From: Streptomyces nanshensis
GTDB lineage: Bacteria; Actinomycetota; Actinomycetes; Streptomycetales; Streptomycetaceae
Length of the DNA: 53,825 bases
Reading direction: 5' to 3'
NCBI RefSeq assembly: GCF_001751255.1
Contig: NZ_LJGW01000377.1
Location: forward strand, 140,372-194,196
Position 1 is the stretch's first letter. The number at the start of each line of letters is the position of its first letter. A model generated the notes under the pieces. It made no database searches and was not told the DNA's origin. It saw only the letters and a list, made by a program, of their open reading frames with translations. Of this stretch, positions 15,714-23,707 are shown piece by piece. Both the position numbers and the translations under genes were made by a program.

Positions 15714-16334
15714 ATGATCAAGGAAGCTCGACACCACAGTGCGTGGACCATGAACCGTCCCGCATCGCTGCCCCGCACGCGGGCTGCCAGCGGCGCCCTG
15801 CTGACCGTCGTCGCAGCTCTGGGAGCGTCCGATAGCCCCGCGCAGGAGCCGGCGGCGCCGTCGACACCGAACAGCGCACACGCTGACCGCGCGAGCGCCG
15901 TCGACCGGCACCGTCCGGACCACCAGGTGAGCAGGGCAGGGAGCCGAGCCGGTGCCCGCACTGCTCCCGGGGAGGTCCCGAAGCGGAGTGCTGCCCAGGC
16001 GAAGCCGTACTACCCGGACACGCTGGACGGCTGGATCAAGCAGGCACGGGACATCATGGCCGTGAAGCACATACCCGGCTCTCACGCCGGCATCAAGCGG
16101 AACATCCTGCGGGAGTCCGGCGGCGACCCGAACGCCATGAACGACTGGGACATCAACGCCCAGAAGGGCACCCCTTCGAAGGGCCTGCTCCAGACCATCC
16201 AGCCGACCTTCGACGCGTACCACGTCGACGGCACCTCCAAGGACATCACCGACCCGGTTGCCAACATCGTGGCCGCCTGCAACTACGCGGCGGACAAGTA
16301 CGGGTCGATCGACAACGTCAACGGGCCGTACTGA
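15714..16334 (+). CDS. Secreted lytic transglycosylase (SLT fold)
   Basis: This 206-residue protein has GGAGAAGAG directly before ATG 15714. A weak signal-like stretch (R-A-A-S-G-A-L-L-T-V-V-A-A-L-G-A, about 23-38) precedes a low-complexity linker to residue ~95. The catalytic domain follows: Glu124 in I-L-R-E-S-G-G-D-P-N-A-M-N, then G-L-L-Q-T-I-Q-P-T-F-D-A-Y. Both match the SLT catalytic Glu and the G-L-M/L-Q-I signature. It would cleave peptidoglycan glycan strands. Next to transfer genes, it probably opens the wall locally during conjugation. Confidence 0.8.
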   Translation: MIKEARHHSAWTMNRPASLPRTRAASGALLTVVAALGASDSPAQEPAAPSTPNSAHADRASAVDRHRPDHQVSRAGSRAGARTAPGEVPKRSAAQAKPYYPDTLDGWIKQARDIMAVKHIPGSHAGIKRNILRESGGDPNAMNDWDINAQKGTPSKGLLQTIQPTFDAYHVDGTSKDITDPVANIVAACNYAADKYGSIDNVNGPY

Positions 16335-16373
16335 CCACCCCCGACTCAACATGAGCTGAATGACACGCATAGC

Positions 16374-16402
16374 TTGTTAATTAGCTCGCATATAAGTAAA
16401 TT
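16374..16402 (+). promoter_or_regulatory. AT-rich promoter before lipoprotein gene
   Basis: TTGTTA (16374-16379), a 17-base spacer and TAAATT (16397-16402) lie in a short AT-rich patch. The -10 region reads AAGTAAATTA, which recurs in the promoter at 47058-47086 with the same spacing. Confidence 0.6.
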
Positions 16403-16431
16403 ATGTGCCACCTCTTCGGAAGGACTCGTTC

Positions 16432-16977
16432 ATGCGTTCCAGTGCTCGGCCGCTCCTCCTCGTGACCGTGGCGGCCGCGGGCCTCGCCCTGACCGCCTGC
16501 GGCAGCGGGCCTGTCGACCAGGGCGTCGTCGTCAGCAAGCGAGGGCACCACGCCCACTTCGCCCCGGACAGCAACCAGCGCCCCCGCCCGGGCTGCCGGA
16601 GCATCACGACGAACATCGCCCCCCACATGCAGCGCAAGCTGCCGAAGCCGGGCACCGGTTCCGCCTCCAAGCCGCGGGGGACCGAGGCACAGCCCGCACG
16701 CAAGCCCCGCCGCTCGGTCACCACGCACCCCAAGACCCGGCCGGGCGCCCCGTCACGTGACCGCTACGACCGCCGCAAGCCCCTGCGGAAGGTGCACAAG
16801 TGCCCCAAGCACCGCCACGGTTCGGGCTACCACCTGCGGCCCGCGAGCTGGGTGATCCGCCTGAAGAACCCCGCAACGGGTCACGAGCAGTCCTGGCAGG
16901 TGAAGAAGGACATCTACGACAAGGCCCGCCCGGGCCACCCCTTCGACCTGCGGCGCTACAAGGAGTCCCGGCGCTGA
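16432..16977 (+). CDS. Basic secreted lipoprotein
   Basis: This is 181 residues from ATG 16432 with GGAAGGA upstream. The N-terminus is a lipoprotein signal ending in L-T-A-C (Cys about 21). The mature protein is strongly basic, with many Lys/Arg/His/Pro, and a C-terminal region W-V-I-R-L-K-N-P-A-T-G-H-E-Q-S-W-Q-V-K-K-D-I-Y-D. No enzyme motif is visible. It may bind wall polymers or DNA at the cell surface. The next ORF starts at its stop codon. Confidence 0.65.
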   Translation: MRSSARPLLLVTVAAAGLALTACGSGPVDQGVVVSKRGHHAHFAPDSNQRPRPGCRSITTNIAPHMQRKLPKPGTGSASKPRGTEAQPARKPRRSVTTHPKTRPGAPSRDRYDRRKPLRKVHKCPKHRHGSGYHLRPASWVIRLKNPATGHEQSWQVKKDIYDKARPGHPFDLRRYKESRR

Positions 16978-17333
16978 TCCAGAACTCCGGCGGACGAGAC
17001 CGCACGGCCTCGCGGGGCCCGGCCCGATCCCGGGCCCCGAGCCCGCCTCACACCCGCCACGATCTCGACGCAGATCCGGAGGCCCTTGCCCGTCTCCTGG
17101 CCGAGGAATGGCCGACCGGGACCTTCGGCGGTTCCCGCCCGCACCAGCGCCGCACGAGCCCGCCGTACGCACCGGTGTCCAACCCCGTCACCGAGAACCA
17201 GGCGGCCGAGAACTACGACTCGCTCGCCGACGCCATCGGTGCGCCCCGCAAGCCGCGAAGGCACCCGGGCCCCGTACGCGTGCCCGCTTCGGCCCCCGGC
17301 ACGGCCGCCTCTGCCCACAGGGCAACCGGCTGA
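16974..17333 (+). CDS. Hypothetical protein with probable CTG start
   Basis: This is a 119-residue frame. There is no ATG, GTG or TTG near the point where coding character begins, but CTG 16974 overlaps the lipoprotein stop (CTGA) and has AAGGAG eight bases upstream. A rare CTG start is therefore the best reading. The gene-like core is H-D-L-D-A-D-P-E-A-L-A-R-L-L-A-E-E-W-P, then N-P-V-T-E-N-Q-A-A-E-N-Y-D-S-L-A-D-A. It ends with an Arg/Pro/Ala tail. The family is unknown. Confidence 0.45.
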   Translation: MIQNSGGRDRTASRGPARSRAPSPPHTRHDLDADPEALARLLAEEWPTGTFGGSRPHQRRTSPPYAPVSNPVTENQAAENYDSLADAIGAPRKPRRHPGPVRVPASAPGTAASAHRATG

Positions 17334-17422
17334 CCCTGCTCGTGCCGGGCGTCCAGCCCTCACCCCGCACCACGCCGCTCAAGCCGTCTGCGGCGCTCCT
17401 GTCGATGAAGGGATCCGGCACG

Positions 17423-17848
17423 ATGCACAGCCCCGACATCCGCATCATCCCCTTCGGTTACGCCTACGGGCGCGCCCCCGAAGCCGACATCACCCTCGAC
17501 CTGCGCGGCACCGCCGACGGCTCCTGCGCCTCGTTGCGTCACCTGACCGGCGAGGCGGCAGCCGTTCGAAGAGCCGTACGCCGCTCGCGCGGCATGAAGC
17601 GACTCCTGCGAGCCGCCTTCCGGACGGTCCGCGCCTACCAGAACGCGTCTCACGAAGCTGCTGCGCCACTGGTCATCGCGATCGGCTGCGCCGACGGCCA
17701 GCAGGTCAGCGTCGCCGCCGCGCATCTCCTGGCTCGCCGGCTTCGACGGCGCGGCATGACGGTCGACGCCTCGCCCCGCGACGTCGCACCGATGCGGCAC
17801 CGGACGCAGAACAGCGGCGCGCAGCGCCTCCAGCCCGCCTCTTCTTAG
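17423..17848 (+). CDS. RapZ C-terminal-domain-like protein
   Basis: This 141-residue protein from ATG 17423 has GAAGGGA upstream. Motifs match the C-terminal domain of RapZ/YvcJ: I-I-P-F-G-Y-A-Y-G, A-D-I-T-L-D-L-R-G, and A-I-G-C-A-D-G-Q-Q-V-S-V-A-A-A-H-L-L-A. The N-terminal P-loop domain of RapZ is absent. In enterobacteria the C-terminal domain binds small RNA or UDP-GlcNAc-type ligands. Free-standing versions are common on Streptomyces plasmids and have no known role. Confidence 0.7.
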   Translation: MHSPDIRIIPFGYAYGRAPEADITLDLRGTADGSCASLRHLTGEAAAVRRAVRRSRGMKRLLRAAFRTVRAYQNASHEAAAPLVIAIGCADGQQVSVAAAHLLARRLRRRGMTVDASPRDVAPMRHRTQNSGAQRLQPASS

Positions 17849-17941
17849 CCCCGCCCACCGCTCGCACGCCGGTCGTGCTCAGGCGAGCGGCTTCAACTCC
17901 CGCAGTTCCACCGCGACATGACCATCGACGAAGGAGAAGCG

Positions 17942-18520
17942 TTGACTGCCATCCGCCCCGGGCACGCCGTGCCGGAATCCGCTCTCGCCGACCTCGCAGG
18001 CCCCGCCAGGCAGCTAGCGGACGAGGCCGGGGAGTTCACCGCCGGCCTGATCAGGCGGCGTCCGGTCACCGAGGAGTCCCGCGCGCTCCTGGTCCTGGCC
18101 GAGGACGTCCACAAGCACGCGAGTCGCGTCGACGAACTCCGCCGCGCCTACCCCGACCCCTCGGGGCAGAGCGACCCGCTCGCTGCACCGAGCGCCGACG
18201 AGGTCCTTCCTGTGGCTACGACCCGGCTGAGCCGATACGAGACCTGCGTCCTGGAGCCGAGCGACTTCCGCTACGACAACTACGTCGTCTACATCACCAC
18301 CCGCGGCAACGGCCGCTGGCTCGTCCAGCACGGCGAGCGCAGCCTGTCCGCCGACCTCACCTGGTCCAAGGGCCTCCACCCCTACGGCCGCCCCGGCTGG
18401 GAGAAGGCGCACCTCTTCGACTTCGAGACCGCGCGGGCTCTGGCGGAGCAGGCCGCACCGCACGTCGTCGCGCACGGGGTCTCCGCAGCGGCCGCTCTGG
18501 CGGGCGAGTCCTGGAGGTGA
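17942..18520 (+). CDS. Hypothetical soluble protein
   Basis: This is 192 residues from TTG 17942, preferred over ATG 17918 because AAGGAG lies five bases before the TTG. The first half is helical (A-D-L-A-G-P-A-R-Q-L-A-D-E-A-G-E-F). The second half is beta-rich (Y-D-N-Y-V-V-Y-I-T-T-R-G-N-G-R-W-L-V, then F-D-F-E-T-A-R-A-L-A). No family is recognised; the protein has the look of a plasmid hypothetical. It precedes the oxidoreductase gene by about 110 bases. Confidence 0.6.
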   Translation: MTAIRPGHAVPESALADLAGPARQLADEAGEFTAGLIRRRPVTEESRALLVLAEDVHKHASRVDELRRAYPDPSGQSDPLAAPSADEVLPVATTRLSRYETCVLEPSDFRYDNYVVYITTRGNGRWLVQHGERSLSADLTWSKGLHPYGRPGWEKAHLFDFETARALAEQAAPHVVAHGVSAAAALAGESWR

Positions 18521-18628
18521 GGCCAAGAGCCGTGCGCGGCCGCGCACGGCGCCGCGCGCAGTATCCACAGCCGCCCTCCGAACAATGTGCCGGTAACGGA
18601 TGAACTTCAATGAACAGGTGGGAACAGC

Positions 18629-19486
18629 ATGAACACTGCGATATCAACTGAACTGGGTGACTTCGGCGTCCTCAGCTGCATCGGACGAAGGCCCCCTGCG
18701 GAGCAGGCCGCCGCCGCACGGCGCTGGGAGGCCGCAGGTGCGGAGACGATCTGGCTCGGCGGCAGCAGCGTGCTCTGGGAGACCGAAGCGATCCTCGACG
18801 CCACCACGCCGCAGGTGACGGTGGGCACGGCGATTCAGAGCATCTGGGACTGCACTCCGCAGGTCACCGCAAGCCGCTTCGCGTCGCTGGAGGAACAGCA
18901 TCCCGGGCGGATCCTGCTCGGTCTGGGGGTCAGTCACCAGGAGACCACGCCTGCCTACCACTCTCCCTGCGAGGTCATGGCGCAGTACCTGGACGCGCTG
19001 AATGAGGCCGGCGTCCCGAAGGAACGCCGCATCCTGGGCGCACTCGGACCGCAGATGCTGGATCTGGCACGCCAGGAGGCTGCTGGAGCGCTGCCGTATC
19101 TGGTCACGGTCAATCAGGTCTCCCACATGCGAGAGCGGCTGGGCGATGCCCTCCTGGCCTGCGAGCTCGGCGTCGTCCTCGAAACCGACCCCCAGCGCGC
19201 CCGCGAGCTGGCCCGCCAGGACCTCCAGATCTACCTCCAGCTCAGCAACTACCGGCGCTCATGGCGTCGTGCGGGCTTCCTCCCGGCCGACCTGGCCGAC
19301 GGCGGCAGCGATCACCTCGTGGACAGCCTCTACGCCTGGGGCAGCACCGACCAGATCCGCAACAGGATCGACGCGCTCCGGGCAGCGGGAGCCCACCACG
19401 TGGCCGTCCAGCTCATCACCGGCAGCCATCACACGCAGCTGCCCGACCCCGCCCGGGAGCAGCAGCTGACGGCCCTGTTCACCTGA
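18629..19486 (+). CDS. LLM-class flavin/F420-dependent oxidoreductase
   Basis: This 285-residue TIM-barrel protein has luciferase-like monooxygenase features: G-A-E-T-I-W-L-G, V-G-T-A-I-Q, R-F-A-S-L-E-E-Q-H-P-G-R-I-L-L-G-L-G-V-S, and a C-terminal W-G-S-T-D-Q-I-R-N-R-I-D-A-L. The G-L-G-V-S loop resembles the F420-dependent subgroup (TIGR03620-like). Such enzymes reduce or oxidise small molecules and often occur in natural-product clusters. Its distance from the carbamoyltransferase operon (4 kb, regulators between) makes a shared pathway possible but unproven. Confidence 0.75.
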   Translation: MNTAISTELGDFGVLSCIGRRPPAEQAAAARRWEAAGAETIWLGGSSVLWETEAILDATTPQVTVGTAIQSIWDCTPQVTASRFASLEEQHPGRILLGLGVSHQETTPAYHSPCEVMAQYLDALNEAGVPKERRILGALGPQMLDLARQEAAGALPYLVTVNQVSHMRERLGDALLACELGVVLETDPQRARELARQDLQIYLQLSNYRRSWRRAGFLPADLADGGSDHLVDSLYAWGSTDQIRNRIDALRAAGAHHVAVQLITGSHHTQLPDPAREQQLTALFT

Positions 19487-19581
19487 CGACAGCTTCCGCA
19501 CGGCCTCCGCCGTCGACAAGCGGTCCCGGCCACCGAACAGATCCGTCCCAACCGCCCAGCCCATGAACGAGGAGCAGCAAC

Positions 19582-19782
19582 ATGCCCTGGACCTTCCGCA
19601 AGAGCTTCCCGCTTCCCTTCGGCCTCCGGTTGAACGTGAACCGCAAGTCGGTCTCCGTCACGTTCGGCGACGGCACGCCCGTACGGCGCACGATCAGCAG
19701 CAACGGCACCCGCACGACGTCGGTCAACTTCCCCGGCCCCTTCGGCTTTCGCAAGCGCACCGAGCGGGGTCGACGTCCGTGA
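19582..19782 (+). CDS. DUF4236-like small protein
   Basis: This 66-residue protein begins F-R-K-S-F-P-L-P-F-G-L-R-L-N-V-N-R-K-S-V-S-V-T-F-G, then G-T-R-T-T-S-V-N-F-P-G. That is the DUF4236 pattern found in phage, plasmid and secreted proteins of many bacteria. GAGGAGCAG lies upstream. The stop overlaps a following GTG. The function of the family is unknown. Confidence 0.65.
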   Translation: MPWTFRKSFPLPFGLRLNVNRKSVSVTFGDGTPVRRTISSNGTRTTSVNFPGPFGFRKRTERGRRP

Positions 19783-19973
19783 CCGAATGGGTCGATGGCT
19801 GCGGCGAGATGAACCCGTCGCCGCCGGCCGAATCCCCCTTCGCCTGCGCGGGCGACCCGCCCGCACCAAGTCGCCCGGCGCCATCCCCCAGCGCGCGCCC
19901 GCTGCTCGTAGCCCGCTGGCGGTGCCATCCAGCCAGCGGGAGGACGAGACCGCCCCCATCGAACGGAGGAGAC

Positions 19974-20237
19974 ATGGACAAGCCGGCTGACCCGATCGTC
20001 TTCGGCCCGGTCGACGAGACCGCCCCGAGGACCCGAAGCGACCGCGACCACGCCTGCGACAGGACGTCAACCGCCGGGTGCCGGGAACCGCTCCTCATGT
20101 CCGACGCGGCGATGGAGACGTGGCATGGCACGCGACTCGATCGGGCGGCCCCGCCCGCGGCCGCAGAGCCCCCAGCTGAGCATGGTGGCTCATACGAAGA
20201 TGCCGACGAACTGGCCCACGTGGTGTGGGGCATGTGA
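19974..20237 (+). CDS. Small hypothetical protein
   Basis: This is 87 residues from ATG 19974, with CGGAGGAG directly upstream. The frame is open back to GTG 19779, which overlaps the DUF4236 stop, so a 152-residue form is possible. It contains P-I-V-F-G-P-V-D-E-T-A-P and ends E-D-A-D-E-L-A-H-V-V-W-G-M. No domain is recognised. Confidence 0.45.
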   Translation: MDKPADPIVFGPVDETAPRTRSDRDHACDRTSTAGCREPLLMSDAAMETWHGTRLDRAAPPAAAEPPAEHGGSYEDADELAHVVWGM

Positions 20238-20304
20238 AACAACCGGCTGTCGGGGGTGTCGCGGCCTGACGTCTTACTTGTCGGTTCGCTCGCTCTTCAG
20301 CGGT

Positions 20305-21495
20305 GTGACTAGTGTTGCTGCGAAGGGCAATGCGCAGGCGAGCGGGTATGCGAGCAATCTGGTGACGCACGAGCTGGATGGGACGAGCACCGGCGGACCG
20401 GTTGGTACCCGCTTGGCTTCCTGGCGCCGCTACCGGGGACTGAATCGAGAGGGTCTTTCCTCCCTCACCGGTCTTGAGCTCGAGTACATCGTCGGTCTGG
20501 AGACCGGCGTGGAGTGGATGGACCGCCGGAGCCGACTTACGGAGCTTGCTACCGCTTTGCGGCTGGATGTTGCCGACTTGACCGGGCAGCCGTACCCACC
20601 GCGCGGGGCGGAGCACGCGACGGTGCGGGCGGTCGCCTTCCACCTGCGACGCAGCCTGTTCCGTCGGCGTGGATGCGAAACTCCCGGCAGCCGTGCTGTG
20701 CCGGTTGAAGAGCTGGCGGAGCGAACTCGGTCCGCGGCACGGGCCGATGCTGCAGGGGATGAGCATCATCTCGCGCTCACGCTGCCGGAACTGATCGAGG
20801 CGTCCGACTGTGCAATTCCCGCAACTGTCGGCCCCGGGCGCGAGGAGGCGGAACGATGGCGGGCTCAGGCGCATGCGTTGGCCGCCGGGCTGCTGCGTCG
20901 CTTGGGCTACAAGGACCTGGCCTGGATGCTGCTGCACCGGGCCTCCCAGCCCGGAACCGAGCCACTGCCGGTGCTGGTCGAGGAGCTGCGGCTACTGATC
21001 GCCCTTGGACTGCCGGAGTACGCCTTGGCCCGCACCGAGCAGTTCGAGGATGCAGCAGCGTACTCGGAACTGCTGGCGCTGGCGGCCGTTGCCCAGTCCA
21101 TGACCGGAGGCCGCCCGGAAGCCGAACGCCTCCTTGCATCGGCCACCGAACGGGCTGCGAGTGCGCGGGAGTCAGCGTTGGTGGCTACAGCTCGGGCCGT
21201 CGTTGCCTTCGAATTCGGCGACGCTGCCGAGGCCGCCGACCATGCTGGCTCGGCAGGACAGGCCGCTCTCTGCAGTGCTCACCGCTCAAGCCTGCTGCTG
21301 GTCGCCGCGGCGGCCGAGGCACGACAAGATCGCGCTGATCAGGCTACGGTCCGGCTTCTCGAGGCTGAGGGGGCAGCACCATTGCGTCTGCGGTTGGACC
21401 CCTTTGCCCGGGACCTGGTAGCCGCGCTCATAGACCGCACCGCCGCCCAGACCACAGCTGCGCGACATCTCGCGGAGCGGGCCGGGGTGCGGTGA
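20305..21495 (+). CDS. XRE-type HTH/TPR-like regulator 1
   Basis: This protein is about 396 residues if GTG 20305 is used; GTG 20362 is another option and neither has a good ribosome-binding site. The HTH is at about 35-90 (L-A-S-W-R-R-Y-R-G-L-N-R-E-G-L-S-S-L, then L-T-E-L-A-T-A-L). A long Ala/Leu/Glu helical C-terminus of TPR type follows. It is similar in plan to the next gene, and both end the HTH with L-T-G-Q-P. Such proteins are common cluster-situated regulators in Streptomyces. It may control the operon that begins at 23708. Confidence 0.7.
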   Translation: MTSVAAKGNAQASGYASNLVTHELDGTSTGGPVGTRLASWRRYRGLNREGLSSLTGLELEYIVGLETGVEWMDRRSRLTELATALRLDVADLTGQPYPPRGAEHATVRAVAFHLRRSLFRRRGCETPGSRAVPVEELAERTRSAARADAAGDEHHLALTLPELIEASDCAIPATVGPGREEAERWRAQAHALAAGLLRRLGYKDLAWMLLHRASQPGTEPLPVLVEELRLLIALGLPEYALARTEQFEDAAAYSELLALAAVAQSMTGGRPEAERLLASATERAASARESALVATARAVVAFEFGDAAEAADHAGSAGQAALCSAHRSSLLLVAAAAEARQDRADQATVRLLEAEGAAPLRLRLDPFARDLVAALIDRTAAQTTAARHLAERAGVR

Positions 21496-21578
21496 TGGCG
21501 TCCAGCTTGGAGGCCATGCCGGCGAGACGGGAGGATCGCTCTACGCTACGGGTGGCAAGCGGGAGTTGAGGCGGAGCG

Positions 21579-22820
21579 ATGGACGAAGAGCAGGCCCTGC
21601 GGATCGGCATACGTGTACGTTCGGCCCGTCGCCAGCGCGGTATGAGTCTGCGTCACCTCGCGGGTGTGGCCGGGGTGTCGGTCGGTTACCTGTCGATGGT
21701 GGAGAACGGCCAGCGGCTGTTGGATCGCTCCAGCTTCATCACTGCTTTCGCCGAGGCTCTTCAGATCGCACCCTCCGAGCTGACCGGTCAGCCCTTCGCG
21801 CCAGTGGACCCGCACGCGGGGGCGGCCCACGAGGCGATCCCGGGCCTACGCCTGGCATTGATGAGCCTCGCCCTGGCCACCCCGCCGGACCGCCGCCCGC
21901 CGCAGGCTCCAGTATCGGTGCTGGCTGACCGGGTGGAGATAGCCAGCCGGCTCTACCACGCAGCCGAATACGACACCCTCGCCATCAAGCTGCCGACGTT
22001 GCTGGCCGACTTGCACGCCGCGGCCGCAGTCGCCGACGGCGCCACCCGCAGCGCAACGCTCAAGCTGCTGGCTGACGCTTACCACCCTGCCTGCACTCTG
22101 CTGCTGAAGAACCTCGGCTACACCGATTTGGCGTTCATCGCGGTGACCCGCGCCGCCGAGGTGATAGCGGAGCTGGACGATCCGATCTACACGGCCCTGT
22201 CCGGCTTTTTCCATACTCACGTGCTGATGTCGGCCGGCAGTCCCGCTCAGGCCCTGGCGCAGGCCACCCATGCCGCCAGTGTCCTGGAAGCACACCTCTC
22301 AAGCCCTCACGCCCATGCTCTGCTCGGTGAACTCCACCTGATCTCCGCTACCTCGCTGACCCAGGACCGGCAACGGCCCGGGAATGCCTGCGCTGAGGAA
22401 GTCGTCGGACATCTCGACGAAGCTGCCGAGCTGGCCAGCCGCACCGGCGAGACGCAGGCGTGGCACCTGAACTTCGGCCCCACCAACGTCGGAATCCATC
22501 AGGTAAGCCTCAATACGGATCTCGGCCTGCACGGTGAAGCCGTCACCGCCGGAGACGAAGTGCATCCCGAGGTACTTGCAAAGGCCCCCGGACGGCAGGC
22601 AGCCTTCCACGCCGATCTGGGACGATCTCTGGCTCACCTGCGAGGCCGGGAAACCGAGGCGGTCGCGGCTCTGCTGACCGCCGAGAAGATCGCGCCCCAG
22701 CGCATCCACACCAGCGCCCCGGTGAGGAACACCGTCGAAGTCCTCGCCGACCGGCAGCTGCCCGCACATGCTGCTCGGAATCTGCGAGGTCTGGCTCATC
22801 GTGCCGGGCTCTCGCTGTGA
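21579..22820 (+). CDS. XRE-type HTH/TPR-like regulator 2
   Basis: This 413-residue protein has a clear XRE helix-turn-helix at 8-62: I-R-V-R-S-A-R-R-Q-R-G-M-S-L-R-H-L-A, V-S-V-G-Y-L-S-M-V-E-N-G-Q-R, and then L-Q-I-A-P-S-E-L-T-G-Q-P. Helical repeats fill the rest. It is a paralog of the preceding gene (84 bases apart). The typical role is a DNA-binding regulator with a ligand- or partner-sensing TPR domain. Confidence 0.8.
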   Translation: MDEEQALRIGIRVRSARRQRGMSLRHLAGVAGVSVGYLSMVENGQRLLDRSSFITAFAEALQIAPSELTGQPFAPVDPHAGAAHEAIPGLRLALMSLALATPPDRRPPQAPVSVLADRVEIASRLYHAAEYDTLAIKLPTLLADLHAAAAVADGATRSATLKLLADAYHPACTLLLKNLGYTDLAFIAVTRAAEVIAELDDPIYTALSGFFHTHVLMSAGSPAQALAQATHAASVLEAHLSSPHAHALLGELHLISATSLTQDRQRPGNACAEEVVGHLDEAAELASRTGETQAWHLNFGPTNVGIHQVSLNTDLGLHGEAVTAGDEVHPEVLAKAPGRQAAFHADLGRSLAHLRGRETEAVAALLTAEKIAPQRIHTSAPVRNTVEVLADRQLPAHAARNLRGLAHRAGLSL

Positions 22821-23291
22821 CGGTCTGACGGTCACGAGGGTCTCCTGCCGAACGGTTCTCCGTCCGGCCGCGACCGCAGCGCCATCTCGAAGGTGCGCGT
22901 ACAGCGTCGCCGCCTAGCGGGAACACTACTCGAGCGCACCTGCCTACCTTCGCCATCGGGTTTCGCCTTGACGGGAATCCGGGCCTCGCAGTCGAGCATC
23001 TGCGAGAGGGCCCACACGCCTGAAGGAGCCGCGACCGTCCTGTCGGCTGCTGGAAACGGCGTTGGAAGTGCGCAACGCACCGCCTCGCGCCTTCGCGGAC
23101 CGTCGCTGCCGATTTGGCTCGCGAGATGGGTTCACCGCTGTGAACACCTCTGCGTGCGACAGCACTTACCGTCAGTCACCGTTCCGGGAAATGCGCATCT
23201 CGACGTCAGCACCAGGGTGCACCTTCCAGGCGATCCCTCCGCCACCGAGGACAGAACCACCGACCCGCTCCGCAGATGAACAGGACTTTCC
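22821..23291 (+). other. Intergenic region before small membrane gene
   Basis: These 470 bases have no convincing gene; the open frame 22893-23279 is Arg/Ser/Pro-rich and lacks a ribosome-binding site. The only structure I see is GTTCACCGCTGTGAAC (23130-23145), a perfect six-base palindrome with a four-base spacer that could be an operator. Confidence 0.4.
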
Positions 23292-23537
23292 ATGGGCGTG
23301 CCCTCTCTCCTTGCCGACCTTTCCGCGGCTGGGCGTCATCGGCTCCACACTCCCGAGCGCACCGGCGTGCTGGCGGGCATCTCCGTGGTGACACTCAACG
23401 TGCTCATGACCGCCGGGACCGCTGCGGCTCTGATCAACATCAACGCAGCCCCGCCACCGACGCTTTCCTCCGTCCCCGTGCCGGAAGCAGCCGTGGCCGA
23501 GGACGCAACTCCGGTGGAGCCGCCGGACTCTCAGTGA
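23292..23537 (+). CDS. Small single-pass membrane protein
   Basis: This is an 81-residue ORF with AGGACT upstream. One membrane helix (V-L-A-G-I-S-V-V-T-L-N-V-L-M-T-A-G-T-A-A-A-L, about 27-48) separates a basic N-terminus from a Pro/Glu-rich C-terminus. No family is recognised. Confidence 0.5.
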   Translation: MGVPSLLADLSAAGRHRLHTPERTGVLAGISVVTLNVLMTAGTAAALININAAPPPTLSSVPVPEAAVAEDATPVEPPDSQ

Positions 23538-23707
23538 GCCGGTTCGCAGACGCCGTCCCCCTCACCGGGACGGTCCCGGCCCGCATCCGCCTCCCCGTGC
23601 GGGCCCGTTCCATCCGTCTCTCCCGGTCGGTGGTGTTGTCCCGGCCGGGAGAGACGGCTCCAACGTCACGCTGTCAGGCCAGTTTTCAAGCACTGGAGGA
23701 GCCGACG

